Positions 36,029 to 44,805 of a DNA stretch of 60,821 bases are shown here, one piece after another. The DNA is from a candidate division WOR-3 bacterium. GTDB taxonomy: Bacteria; Hydrothermota; Tepidihabitantia; Tepidihabitantales; CAIPLT01. The stretch spans positions 1 through 60,821 of the forward strand of contig JBDRUV010000007.1 of assembly GCA_039801505.1 (NCBI GenBank), given 5' to 3'. The translations under genes and the position numbers were made by a program. The notes beneath the pieces were generated by a model. That model was given only the letters and a program-made list of their open reading frames with translations, made no database searches and was not told the origin of the DNA. How positions within the stretch are numbered: the first letter of the stretch is position 1; every line of letters begins with the position of its first letter.

Positions 36029-37222
36029 ATGACCAAAAGCCATAAATTAATTTCCGTAGAACTTAAATATAGTGCCCATAATTATCATCCTTTACCGGTG
36101 GTTCTAACTAAAGGTCGAGGCGTCTGGGTATGGGACACCGAAGGACGAAAATATTTAGACATGCTTTCAGCTTATTCGGCACTTAATCAAGGACACTGTC
36201 ACCCGAAGATTAAAAAAGCTGCAATCTCGCAACTTCAGAAGCTTACTTTGACTTCCCGAGCATTTCACAATGATCAATTTGGACCATTCTGTCAGTACCT
36301 GGCCCGAATTACCAAAAAAGATAAGGTGCTATTAATGAACTCTGGAGCCGAAGCCGTAGAGACCGCAATTAAGGCGGCACGAAAATGGGGTTATCTAAAA
36401 AAGAAAGTTAAAGAAAATGCTGCTGAGATTATTGTTTGTGAGAATAATTTTCATGGTCGAACAACAACTATTATCAGTTTTTCATCCGAACCCCAATATC
36501 GTTATGGTTTTGGTCCATATACACCGGGTTTTAAAATTATTCCCTACAACGATTTGCAAGCTTTACGGGCGGCAATTAATGAAAATACCGTAGGATTTCT
36601 TTTAGAACCAATTCAAGGTGAAGGCGGGGTGGTTATTCCCTCTGACGGTTACCTTAAAGAAGCTCAGGCGATTTGTAAGGCTAATAATGTTTTATTTATT
36701 TTAGATGAGATCCAGACCGGTCTGGGTCGAACCGGGAAACTTTTTGCCTACGAGCATGAAAATACTACGCCAGATATTTTAATTATTGGCAAAGCTCTGA
36801 GTGGTGGATATTATCCGATATCAGCAATTTGTGCCGATGATGAAATTATGGAGGTGTTTACCCCCGGTGATCACGGTTCAACCTTTGGCGGAAACCCCCT
36901 GGCCTGTGCAATTGGGTATGCGGCACTAGAGGTAATAATTAACGAGAAATTACCTAAAAATGCCCAAAAACAAGGTGACTATTTTCTTGGAGAACTTAAA
37001 AAGATTGATTCTCCTTATATCAAAGAAGTTCGAGGGAAAGGTTTGTTAATCGGGGTTGAATTAAACGCGTTAGCTAGACCATTTTGCGAGGCGCTAATGA
37101 ATGAAGGTATATTAGCTAAAGAAACCCATAGTTATGTAATTCGCTTTGCGCCACCTCTGGTAATTACAAGAAAAGAAATCGATTGGGCGCTACCTAGAAT
37201 AAGAAAGGTTTTAACTTCGTAA
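36029..37222 (+). CDS. rocD: Ornithine--oxo-acid aminotransferase
   Basis: A 397-residue class III PLP enzyme that moves the delta-amino group of ornithine to 2-oxoglutarate, linking arginine and proline metabolism. The N-terminal SAHNYHPLPVVLTKGRGVWV is typical of ornithine aminotransferases. NSGAEAVETAIKAARKW, EPIQGEGGVVIPSDGYL, FILDEIQTGLGRTGKLFAYE and IIGKALSGGYYPISA with the PLP lysine follow. A strong AAAGGAG site precedes the ATG. N-acetylornithine or 4-aminobutyrate enzymes are close relatives, but the first motif favours RocD. Confidence 0.9.
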   Translation: MTKSHKLISVELKYSAHNYHPLPVVLTKGRGVWVWDTEGRKYLDMLSAYSALNQGHCHPKIKKAAISQLQKLTLTSRAFHNDQFGPFCQYLARITKKDKVLLMNSGAEAVETAIKAARKWGYLKKKVKENAAEIIVCENNFHGRTTTIISFSSEPQYRYGFGPYTPGFKIIPYNDLQALRAAINENTVGFLLEPIQGEGGVVIPSDGYLKEAQAICKANNVLFILDEIQTGLGRTGKLFAYEHENTTPDILIIGKALSGGYYPISAICADDEIMEVFTPGDHGSTFGGNPLACAIGYAALEVIINEKLPKNAQKQGDYFLGELKKIDSPYIKEVRGKGLLIGVELNALARPFCEALMNEGILAKETHSYVIRFAPPLVITRKEIDWALPRIRKVLTS

Positions 37223-37231
37223 ATTATTTTT

Positions 37232-38107
37232 ATGAAAATCCTAGTCACCGGAGCTTATGGAATGCTAGGCCGGGACTTTTGTTCTTTGCTAAAAGCTAAC
37301 GGATTTTCTATATGGGAGTGGGACTTACCTGAACATGATATAACTAATATCAATAAAACTATTGAAGAAATATTAGAACTCAAACCAGATGTTGTATGTC
37401 ATTTAGCGGCTTACACCAATGTTGATAATGCGGAAAAAGAACCTGGACGAGCATTTATGGTTAATGTTCAGGGAACTTGGGCTATTGCTGATGCTTGTTT
37501 GCAATTAGATATACCACTTTTATACATAAGCACTGACTATGTTTTTGATGGTACTAAGAACACGCCCTATGAAGAAAATGATCCGCCTAATCCAATTAAT
37601 TACTATGGTAAAACTAAATATCTTGGTGAAGAAGTAATTAAATCGCACCTCAAGAAATATTTTATTGTTCGCACGTCGTGGTTATTCGGAACACATGGGC
37701 GAAATTTTGTTACAACAATTATTGAGCTCGCTCGAAAAAACAAAGAAATTACTGTAGTCAACGATCAGATAGGTTCGCCAACTTATACTTATGATCTATC
37801 AGAGGCATTACTTAAAGTTATTACTAGTAAGTATTATGGCACTTATCATATTACTAATAGTGGATTTTGTTCGTGGTATGAATTTGCCTTGGAAATAAAA
37901 AAACTTACCGGGTTTACTAGTAGCATTATACCAATTACTTCCGACAAGCTAAAACGGTTAGCCATTAGGCCTTTATATTCAGTGTTGAATAATAAAAAAT
38001 ACCGTAAACGATTCGGTGAAGTCTTAAGGCCCTGGCAGAAGGGGCTAAAGGCTTTTCTAGAAGGGGTGGGCTATGAAGGAGATAAAATATCCAAAACTAG
38101 CCGTTGA
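37232..38107 (+). CDS. rfbD: dTDP-4-dehydrorhamnose reductase
   Basis: A 291-residue short-chain-type reductase that completes dTDP-L-rhamnose synthesis for surface polysaccharide. Seen: the nucleotide loop GAYGMLGRDF, DVVCHLAAYTNVDNAEKEPG, YISTDYVFDGTKNTPYEEND and the catalytic YGKTKYLGE (YxxxK). VRTSWLFGTHGRNFV is also a family block. The other rml genes are not in the window. It ends inside the start of the NUDIX gene. Confidence 0.88.
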   Translation: MKILVTGAYGMLGRDFCSLLKANGFSIWEWDLPEHDITNINKTIEEILELKPDVVCHLAAYTNVDNAEKEPGRAFMVNVQGTWAIADACLQLDIPLLYISTDYVFDGTKNTPYEENDPPNPINYYGKTKYLGEEVIKSHLKKYFIVRTSWLFGTHGRNFVTTIIELARKNKEITVVNDQIGSPTYTYDLSEALLKVITSKYYGTYHITNSGFCSWYEFALEIKKLTGFTSSIIPITSDKLKRLAIRPLYSVLNNKKYRKRFGEVLRPWQKGLKAFLEGVGYEGDKISKTSR

Positions 38108-38477
38108 TGTAATTATCAACTATCAGGGACGCGTCGTGCTTGTTAAAAGGAAAAATCCGCCGTACGGTTGGGCTTTACCTGGCGGATATGTCGAATACGG
38201 AGAAACTGTTGAAGAGGCGGCAAGGAGAGAAGTTAAAGAAGAAACTGGACTTACCTTAACATCGCTTCAGCAGTTTCATGTTTATTCTCGTCCATCGCGC
38301 GATCCTCGGGGCCACACAGTTTCAGTAGTTTTTACCGCCGATGGATTTGGAAAGCTTATAGCTCGGGATGACGCTCAAGAGATTGGGCTTTTTGAACTTA
38401 ATAATTTACCATTAGATTTAGCTTTCGACCATCGAGAAATATTAGAAGACTACAAGAAACATATTGGAATCATCTAG
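38073..38477 (+). CDS. NUDIX hydrolase
   Basis: A 134-residue pyrophosphohydrolase. The Nudix box is complete: GGYVEYGETVEEAARREVKE followed by ETGL (GX5EX7REUXEEXGU), near residues 37-60. The small size and KRKNPPYGWALPGG lead resemble ADP-ribose or 8-oxo-dGTP type hydrolases. It overlaps rfbD by 35 bases, with a GGAG site at its start, and its last 8 bases overlap the end of the convergent M14 gene. Confidence 0.88.
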   Translation: MKEIKYPKLAVDVIINYQGRVVLVKRKNPPYGWALPGGYVEYGETVEEAARREVKEETGLTLTSLQQFHVYSRPSRDPRGHTVSVVFTADGFGKLIARDDAQEIGLFELNNLPLDLAFDHREILEDYKKHIGII

Positions 38478-39996
38478 TAAAGACAATCTTTTCTACCTGA
38501 GTGGTGCCATATTGTTTCACAACACGAACAAAATAAACACCGGGTTTATTATCTATTGGAACAATAAGATCGCCAGTCGGAACGAAAGAATTAAAAATTG
38601 TTTTTATATGGCGTCCGGTTGGGGAATAAAGTTCTATTTTAATTCTTTGGGGTTTTTCGGAATACAATTCAATCTTTTTTATCCTATTTATAATCGAGGG
38701 AATTTTCGTTGCTTTTTTTATTGTAGCGAGATCTTTATCGCATATGCCCGAATTAGGTGTTAGTAAGACCTCTAAATAAGTGGTATTGTTTAAATTAACG
38801 GGAATGTTATAGAACGTTTTGGTATGGTACCCCGATTTAATTACTTGTACTGTATAATTACCTGGAACTAATAAGCGATAAAAACGTCCATAAATAGAAT
38901 CACTAATTCGATACCAAATCGTCTCAGGTGGCGCATAAGCTTCTAAGACCCTAATTTCTGCTTGAAGGGGTTCTAAAGTAAATGAATCTCGTACATGGCC
39001 GGTTATTTTATTGCCAAATATTCTTCGATAAAGGTAATATACGCCACGTAAATTACGGACACATAGGGTATCAATAAGGTTACCGGCAGGAAAATAACCA
39101 CGGCTTACTTCAATTGTATAGGGGAAACATCCTATTGCGTAATAAAACCAATTACGAGCAAGGCCACCTTCAGTAGCACGGCCATAAATTGGCGAATAAG
39201 TATAGCCACCCCCTAATTCGCTAGGAATATTCACTGCGATACTTTCAGCGATTGGTCTAATGTGATTATAGTCTGGGCACCACGAATTTCCCCAACGCCA
39301 TGGATAATATACTGCCTCTCCATAACTCCAATCACGATGACTGTGATAGCATATTTCAGCAACAAAGCGCTCTCGATATGCTAAGTCTCGAATTGCTCGG
39401 GTTTCGTTTTCAGAAAATGGGTAGGGGCCTCGATATTCTCGATCTGCTGGATTAGAAGAACCACCCAAGTGCCATAAAAAATCGTAATTACGATTTAGGT
39501 CAACACCGTCTTCTGGATCCCAAACACCGTTGTTATTATTGTCACGGCAATTTTTTCTCCATAAAGTATCAATTCCGTTTATAACAATAGAGTGTCCATC
39601 AGGGTTTACCATTGGAACAACCCAAGTTTCACTGTTGTTAACAATACAGGTTACAAAAGAATCTGTTCCATATTTTGTTGTAAGATCCCACAACAATTTT
39701 AAGCAAATTTCAACACCAATTATTTCGCACGCATGATGAACGCCGGTAAATAATATCCGCGGTTCATCTTCCTGTACTTCAACATTATCAGAAATTTTTA
39801 TCGCAGGAATTGGCAAATTGAAACCTGTGGTATAACCAATTGTTTCCATACGAGCAATACTGGAATAGGTTGTAGCAATTGTATTGAGCTCCGCAAACAT
39901 TTCTTCATATGTATGATACCGGGGATCGATTGAATAACTTAAATTGGCTATTCCAAACGTAAGGAGAATCGAGACACATTTAATCAAACTTTTCAT
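38470..39996 (-). CDS. Secreted M14 zinc carboxypeptidase with sorting tail
   Basis: A 508-residue exported peptidase. Signal peptide at residues 1-22. The M14 catalytic set is present: HxxE (HHACE, His88 and Glu91), NPDGH near 131, DGVDLNRNYDF near 163, the histidine in CYHSHRDW near 218, and the acid in YTIEVSRGY. A carboxypeptidase regulatory-like domain (ITGHVRDSFTLEP to about residue 420) follows, then a FlgD-like sandwich ending KIVFTR. It is last in the ten-gene unit that begins with pgsB. Phage PGA hydrolases also have an M14-like fold, so gamma-glutamyl chains are a possible substrate (inference). Confidence 0.88.
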   Translation of the reverse strand: MKSLIKCVSILLTFGIANLSYSIDPRYHTYEEMFAELNTIATTYSSIARMETIGYTTGFNLPIPAIKISDNVEVQEDEPRILFTGVHHACEIIGVEICLKLLWDLTTKYGTDSFVTCIVNNSETWVVPMVNPDGHSIVINGIDTLWRKNCRDNNNNGVWDPEDGVDLNRNYDFLWHLGGSSNPADREYRGPYPFSENETRAIRDLAYRERFVAEICYHSHRDWSYGEAVYYPWRWGNSWCPDYNHIRPIAESIAVNIPSELGGGYTYSPIYGRATEGGLARNWFYYAIGCFPYTIEVSRGYFPAGNLIDTLCVRNLRGVYYLYRRIFGNKITGHVRDSFTLEPLQAEIRVLEAYAPPETIWYRISDSIYGRFYRLLVPGNYTVQVIKSGYHTKTFYNIPVNLNNTTYLEVLLTPNSGICDKDLATIKKATKIPSIINRIKKIELYSEKPQRIKIELYSPTGRHIKTIFNSFVPTGDLIVPIDNKPGVYFVRVVKQYGTTQVEKIVFTR

Positions 39997-40005
39997 AGAC
40001 TTTAA

Positions 40006-43000
40006 TTAATATAAGATAAGTTTCTTGGTGGCTTTTTTGTTCTGATAGTGAAAGGTGCAGAAATAAATTCCTGGAGCGACATAATTGCCGATGCGGTCAG
40101 TTCTATTCCAAATAATTTGATAGCTACCGGATTGCAGGTTATTGCTAACCAGGGTATTAACGATTTGACCAACGGAATTATAGATTTTTATATCGACATA
40201 TCCATCTGTTGGAACGTTATATTTAATAGTTACAATACTGCGAGATGGGTTGGGCCAAAGTATTAAGTATTTGTCAGGTATATTATTTTTTATCGGGGTC
40301 ATTTCGCTAATTGCCGGATAACTACGAATGGGAATATTAAAATATTGAATACTTCTGTAATTTGCTGCGTTGATTTCTAACATAAAATTTAATAACGAAT
40401 CCTGAGGAATGTTCGATACTTGAAATATAAAAGGATCAGCAATATTGCTACTGGTATCATTAGGGGAGATGTTGCCTAAATAAGCAGCAGAATCGATTAA
40501 AAGCGTCGTCCCGTCTGCTGAACGGAGTTTTATATTAACATTTTGAGCAGGATTACTACTATTGTTATGTAATTTTACTGCGAGGTAAATAATCTCATTT
40601 AGATTAGGTGTGCCATTATTATTGCCGCCGATTGAGTCATTAAGATATGTTCGTACCAAACATAACCATGGGTACTGAGCATTTGAAGGAGGGAGGGTAG
40701 TAAACTTCACTGCTCGCTGAGACATTAATATCGCTGCTGTAGGGGCATAGTTGTTATTTCGCATATATTGGATCCCAACCGTTTGCGATTGATTTTCAAT
40801 ACCTACTGTTACTTGCGATGGAGGGTTAACCGTTTGATAGTTAAACTGAATTTCTCCATCACCAGTAATTGTAGGGTAATAATTTGGATCATACAGAATT
40901 ACCTGGAATGTTTGTCGATTATTGATTTGATTGTATAATGCTACATCATGAAACTCAACTATAAAACGGTGATTTTGAGGGTCATAATATTTATAGATGT
41001 CGCCAGCGAGCGATGGGTCTAAATCACACCAAAGAGGAGCGATCATTGCTGCTGGGCCTGATGTGTCAGGAATAGGGGTGGTGTTATTACCAAAACGATA
41101 AGTTGTTCGTCCCATTGCCAAGAAACCGTTGGAACAAACCGAAATTGTATCGTAGTTTTGGCCATAATATCGGAAAGTAAAAGGTATCGCGAATGTAGTT
41201 ACCGCAGCATCCTGGTTAGTAATTTCTTCAATTAACGAACCCGGTCCGCCTGGGCCTATTTCGTACCAGTTGTAGATTGGTGCTCGTCCTGAAAGAGTGT
41301 CCGTATCATCATAACACCAATATCCGTAATTATCTGGGCCAGTTGGATCAGACTGACCTCCGGCCTCGCTACTGAAGAATAGTGTTAATGTATCATTATA
41401 TGTATAGGTTCCGCCATCAGCAGTAATTAAAAGCTTTATTTGTAGTTGATAATTTCGAGGCATACTAGGATTCGCTGTAATATAAAACGGATCCGATGAA
41501 TTATTAGCAGAACCTCCAGATGGTAAACTACCAAAATAGCTCAGAGAATCAGTGATCAATAAATATGGAGTTTCTGAACGTAGAATTCCAAATACATTGT
41601 TAATATCTTCTCCGATATTGTTAAAACCGACTATAATTCTTCCAGCCTCGTTGGGACCAATAAAGCCATTATTGTTTCCCCCTGGATGGGGATCAAAAAT
41701 ATTTAACGTAGCATTACTAATTTGACCAGCAAATACTGGTAAATTAAATTCCCGATTCCAGAAGTGATTCTGATTGTCATAAATATATAGAGTGAAAAAT
41801 ATTATTTGACCATTTCGTACGGTGTTTGAAACTATGAACTGATAATTATCAATAGATGTTACGTTTTGACCGGCTCCGATTGTACCAAAGTAAGCGATAC
41901 TGTCAGTAATGGAGATATTATTCGAGGAAGTTCGCAAAATCGCGTAAACTTCTTGTGCTGGTAGTGTTCCATCATTTCTTAAAGTAACATTCAGATTAAT
42001 TATTTCTCCCGGATTTATTCGGTTATTATTATTGCCCGTTTGATCGTTAATTATCGATGATAGATAGCAAAGATTAGGCATATTGGTAGGGGTTAATCTA
42101 ATTGTTCCTTCATATGGCAGGTAGTTTGGCGCACTGACTGTTATATCCATAGTACCAGGAGTGGAGGTTTGAAATGATAGCGTTACCTGGCCTTGAGTGT
42201 TTGTGTAGCCCCAATTATAGATAATTGTATCCATTTTAATACAGACAACAGCATTCGATACTCGGCTACTATCGAATCCCAATACAGTCACGGTTAGTGA
42301 ATTTTGGGTGTAAGGGATAACTGAATCATATATCACAGTTAATCTTGCTGGAGATGTTGTCCAAAGTTGTAAAGAAGGGTCACCAAATAGCTGCCATTCT
42401 TGATAACGGACTTGAGAAAAACCTGGTGGTTGTATTGAGTCTAGCAAATATTTAGCCCGTTTTGCAGCATCACCCATTGCGTAGATTTTTTCTAAAAATA
42501 GTGCCTGGAAGAACCCTATTGCTACGGTACCTCTTTGCATAGCCAGGCCACCGCCACTAGCCACTACCGTTGTTCCAAAAAATCCGATTGCGCCCTTAGG
42601 TTGCGGCGCGCTTCCAGCATTAATAAATAAATCACCGAGATAGCCGGTACTTGAAAGACTCATTGTGGCACAGGTTCCCGAAACAACTACCGGTTGTTTA
42701 TATCCATTATTGCACTGGCTGGGTTCAATAGCAAATGGACTCCACCAATTATTTGTCGATTGACCTCGAAATATAATATAAGCCCGTCCGTCATTAATTC
42801 CGTTCATTACATTAGTTGATGAATGTCCCAAATTTTTTGACAGTGAATCTATAAGAGCATAGCCATTTTGTCGCCATAAGTTATGGCAATATCGAGCATT
42901 AGCCCAATAATAAGTATCCGGGTATGCAGTTGGTGGGTAACTACTGTAATCCTCTCGCACAATGGTCATGCCTTTTCTTAACCATAAGGTATCACCAGCT

Positions 43001-43431
43001 AAATAGGGGTTTCGTTCATACGCTATTGTTTTATTTACAATATTTTGTACCTGAGCTACTGATGTTACCGGGAACCGTCCGACACTCAATTCAATTCGAT
43101 AATTACCGGTGATATCGGCATAGTAGTCATCAGAATTGCCTGAATAAGGAATTAAACTTCCATGTCCAGCCAGTAAGATATATTCAGGTCTAATGTCCCA
43201 GTTATTATATGCATTGACGATATAGCTTTTTATCTGAGATGCACTATTGCCAGTTGTTGATAATGGCACTATCATTGTTTTGATGCCTTTCTTAGTTTTC
43301 CATTCAGCTAGTGGTTGGAGCGCCGAAACAAATTGATCAGGTGCTATTATAAGAAGTCGAGCGCCATAACGAGCTAATGCTAAATTTGACATACCAACTA
43401 TAAGGAGAAATACAAAAAATAACTTTTTCAT
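40006..43431 (-). CDS. C25 (gingipain-like) secreted protein, catalytic His replaced
   Basis: A 1141-residue exported protein. Signal peptide at 1-20. Residues about 25-360 have the C25 fold: LLIIAPDQFV, PLAEWKTKKGIKTMIVPLS and the nucleophile region VVSGTCATM (Cys254). Where active gingipains have a GHG with the catalytic histidine, this one reads FRGQSTNNWW (222-231), so activity is doubtful. Ig-like domains follow, then a NIDO-like domain (TGPDNYGYWCYDDTD, FTFRYYGQNYDTISVCSNGF) and a sorting sandwich ending KKLILY. It is a paralogue of the protein at 44806-48414. AGGAAG lies before the ATG. Confidence 0.82.
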   Translation of the reverse strand: MKKLFFVFLLIVGMSNLALARYGARLLIIAPDQFVSALQPLAEWKTKKGIKTMIVPLSTTGNSASQIKSYIVNAYNNWDIRPEYILLAGHGSLIPYSGNSDDYYADITGNYRIELSVGRFPVTSVAQVQNIVNKTIAYERNPYLAGDTLWLRKGMTIVREDYSSYPPTAYPDTYYWANARYCHNLWRQNGYALIDSLSKNLGHSSTNVMNGINDGRAYIIFRGQSTNNWWSPFAIEPSQCNNGYKQPVVVSGTCATMSLSSTGYLGDLFINAGSAPQPKGAIGFFGTTVVASGGGLAMQRGTVAIGFFQALFLEKIYAMGDAAKRAKYLLDSIQPPGFSQVRYQEWQLFGDPSLQLWTTSPARLTVIYDSVIPYTQNSLTVTVLGFDSSRVSNAVVCIKMDTIIYNWGYTNTQGQVTLSFQTSTPGTMDITVSAPNYLPYEGTIRLTPTNMPNLCYLSSIINDQTGNNNNRINPGEIINLNVTLRNDGTLPAQEVYAILRTSSNNISITDSIAYFGTIGAGQNVTSIDNYQFIVSNTVRNGQIIFFTLYIYDNQNHFWNREFNLPVFAGQISNATLNIFDPHPGGNNNGFIGPNEAGRIIVGFNNIGEDINNVFGILRSETPYLLITDSLSYFGSLPSGGSANNSSDPFYITANPSMPRNYQLQIKLLITADGGTYTYNDTLTLFFSSEAGGQSDPTGPDNYGYWCYDDTDTLSGRAPIYNWYEIGPGGPGSLIEEITNQDAAVTTFAIPFTFRYYGQNYDTISVCSNGFLAMGRTTYRFGNNTTPIPDTSGPAAMIAPLWCDLDPSLAGDIYKYYDPQNHRFIVEFHDVALYNQINNRQTFQVILYDPNYYPTITGDGEIQFNYQTVNPPSQVTVGIENQSQTVGIQYMRNNNYAPTAAILMSQRAVKFTTLPPSNAQYPWLCLVRTYLNDSIGGNNNGTPNLNEIIYLAVKLHNNSSNPAQNVNIKLRSADGTTLLIDSAAYLGNISPNDTSSNIADPFIFQVSNIPQDSLLNFMLEINAANYRSIQYFNIPIRSYPAISEMTPIKNNIPDKYLILWPNPSRSIVTIKYNVPTDGYVDIKIYNSVGQIVNTLVSNNLQSGSYQIIWNRTDRIGNYVAPGIYFCTFHYQNKKATKKLILY

Positions 43432-43451
43432 ACCTTACTTCCTTTTTCTCT

Positions 43452-44789
43452 CTATCTTATATAGATAATCCGTTTTATTGTCATGCTATTATTGACCGTT
43501 AGTCGGGCAAAATAGATTCCCGGTGCTACTTTATTATTTAATTTATCTTTACCATTCCAAATCACAATATTATTGTTAACCGATAATTTGTTAATTAAGT
43601 TCCCACCGATATCGTAAATTTCCAGAGCTGCAGATATTGACTGCGGATGATTAACCTTAAAGATAATAGTCTCATGAAATGGGTTGGGGAAGACTTCAAA
43701 CAAGGATTTCGAGCACTGTGCATTTTGAAAAGTATTTTCTTTTATTCCCGTAAGGTTTGCAATGTGCCATGTACTTCCACCATTGTGGGTGTATAGTACA
43801 CAACCGTTTCCGGCTATTAATCCGTGGAGTGTGTCAGCAAAAGAGACATCGAATAGTGTGGTATCAACTCCGCTTTGTTGAATTATCCAGGTATTGCCAC
43901 CGTCATTGGTATGTAAAATTGTTCCATTTCTCCCTACGGCCCAAGCGTGGCGTCTACCGACAAAATCTAATGCTCTTAAATATTTTGCTTGGTTAGGAAC
44001 TGGTATTTCCTGCCAGGTTAATCCGCCATTTTGGGTCCTTAATATTACTGCTTGGTTGGTTCGGTCATTGCCACCAACCACAAACCCAGATAATGAATCA
44101 AGAAATCTTATGTCAAAGAAATCATAGATAGTGTCACGCCGTAGAAGTTGCCAGCTAGTAGGGTTCCCCCCACCGTCTAGGGTACGGCCAATATATCCTT
44201 GTCCTTTAACATAAAGCGTCTCACCATTAACAGCATCGTATTCGGGATATCGTCCAGCACAAAACCAGCCACGATTTTCGTCAATAAAGTATATTCCGTA
44301 AATATCGCACGAATCAGCTGAGTATGGAGGATTGGGAAGACAAATTTGTTGCCAATTAAAAAAATTGTAAGTCGTTTCATTCCCGCAAGTTGTTTTGCCA
44401 ATAATGGCCTCGCCGCATGCTGCCCACCCCAAAGTTTCATTTATAAAAAATATTCGCGCGGTCCACTTAGACAAACCTGCTGCTTGGCGATACCACCGTT
44501 CACCGCCATTATTGGAATAAAAGATTGTCGCTTCATAGGAACCAATCCAAAGTCGATGTTCATTGAGGGCAAAAATATCTAAGAAAAACCTTGGCGCTAA
44601 AAAACTTTGATCATACCAACTTAGACCACAATCTGGAGTATAGAAAACATGGCAAGTGTCACTAGTTACAACCCAACCTTTTAATGTACCGCGGGCCATG
44701 GCTGATCCATGATAGATATAGCCCGAAGCATTAGTTAAAACAGATGTTATAACTATCAAACTAATCAGAAGTGTTTTTTGATTACGCAT
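43452..44789 (-). CDS. Secreted YCF48/BNR-type propeller protein with sorting tail
   Basis: A 445-residue exported protein with a signal peptide (1-23). Repeats of the form YSNNGGERW, LRTQNGGLTWQEI, LHTNDGGNTWIIQ and YTHNGGSTWHIA mark a seven-bladed YCF48-like or sialidase-type propeller. No Asp-box catalytic set is evident, so binding rather than hydrolysis is likely. The C-terminal 85 residues are a FlgD-like sandwich (VFPNPFHETIIFKV, NNKVAPGIYFARL) ending KRIIYIR. It lies between the two C25 paralogues in the PGA-linked unit, with an AAGGAAG site before the ATG. Confidence 0.8.
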   Translation of the reverse strand: MRNQKTLLISLIVITSVLTNASGYIYHGSAMARGTLKGWVVTSDTCHVFYTPDCGLSWYDQSFLAPRFFLDIFALNEHRLWIGSYEATIFYSNNGGERWYRQAAGLSKWTARIFFINETLGWAACGEAIIGKTTCGNETTYNFFNWQQICLPNPPYSADSCDIYGIYFIDENRGWFCAGRYPEYDAVNGETLYVKGQGYIGRTLDGGGNPTSWQLLRRDTIYDFFDIRFLDSLSGFVVGGNDRTNQAVILRTQNGGLTWQEIPVPNQAKYLRALDFVGRRHAWAVGRNGTILHTNDGGNTWIIQQSGVDTTLFDVSFADTLHGLIAGNGCVLYTHNGGSTWHIANLTGIKENTFQNAQCSKSLFEVFPNPFHETIIFKVNHPQSISAALEIYDIGGNLINKLSVNNNIVIWNGKDKLNNKVAPGIYFARLTVNNSMTIKRIIYIR

Positions 44790-44805
44790 GTTCTTTGCTT
44801 CCTTT

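Noticed and set aside
38464-38763. 99-codon frame on the plus strand after the NUDIX gene
   Set aside because: It is antisense to the sorting domain of the M14 gene and has no ribosome site.
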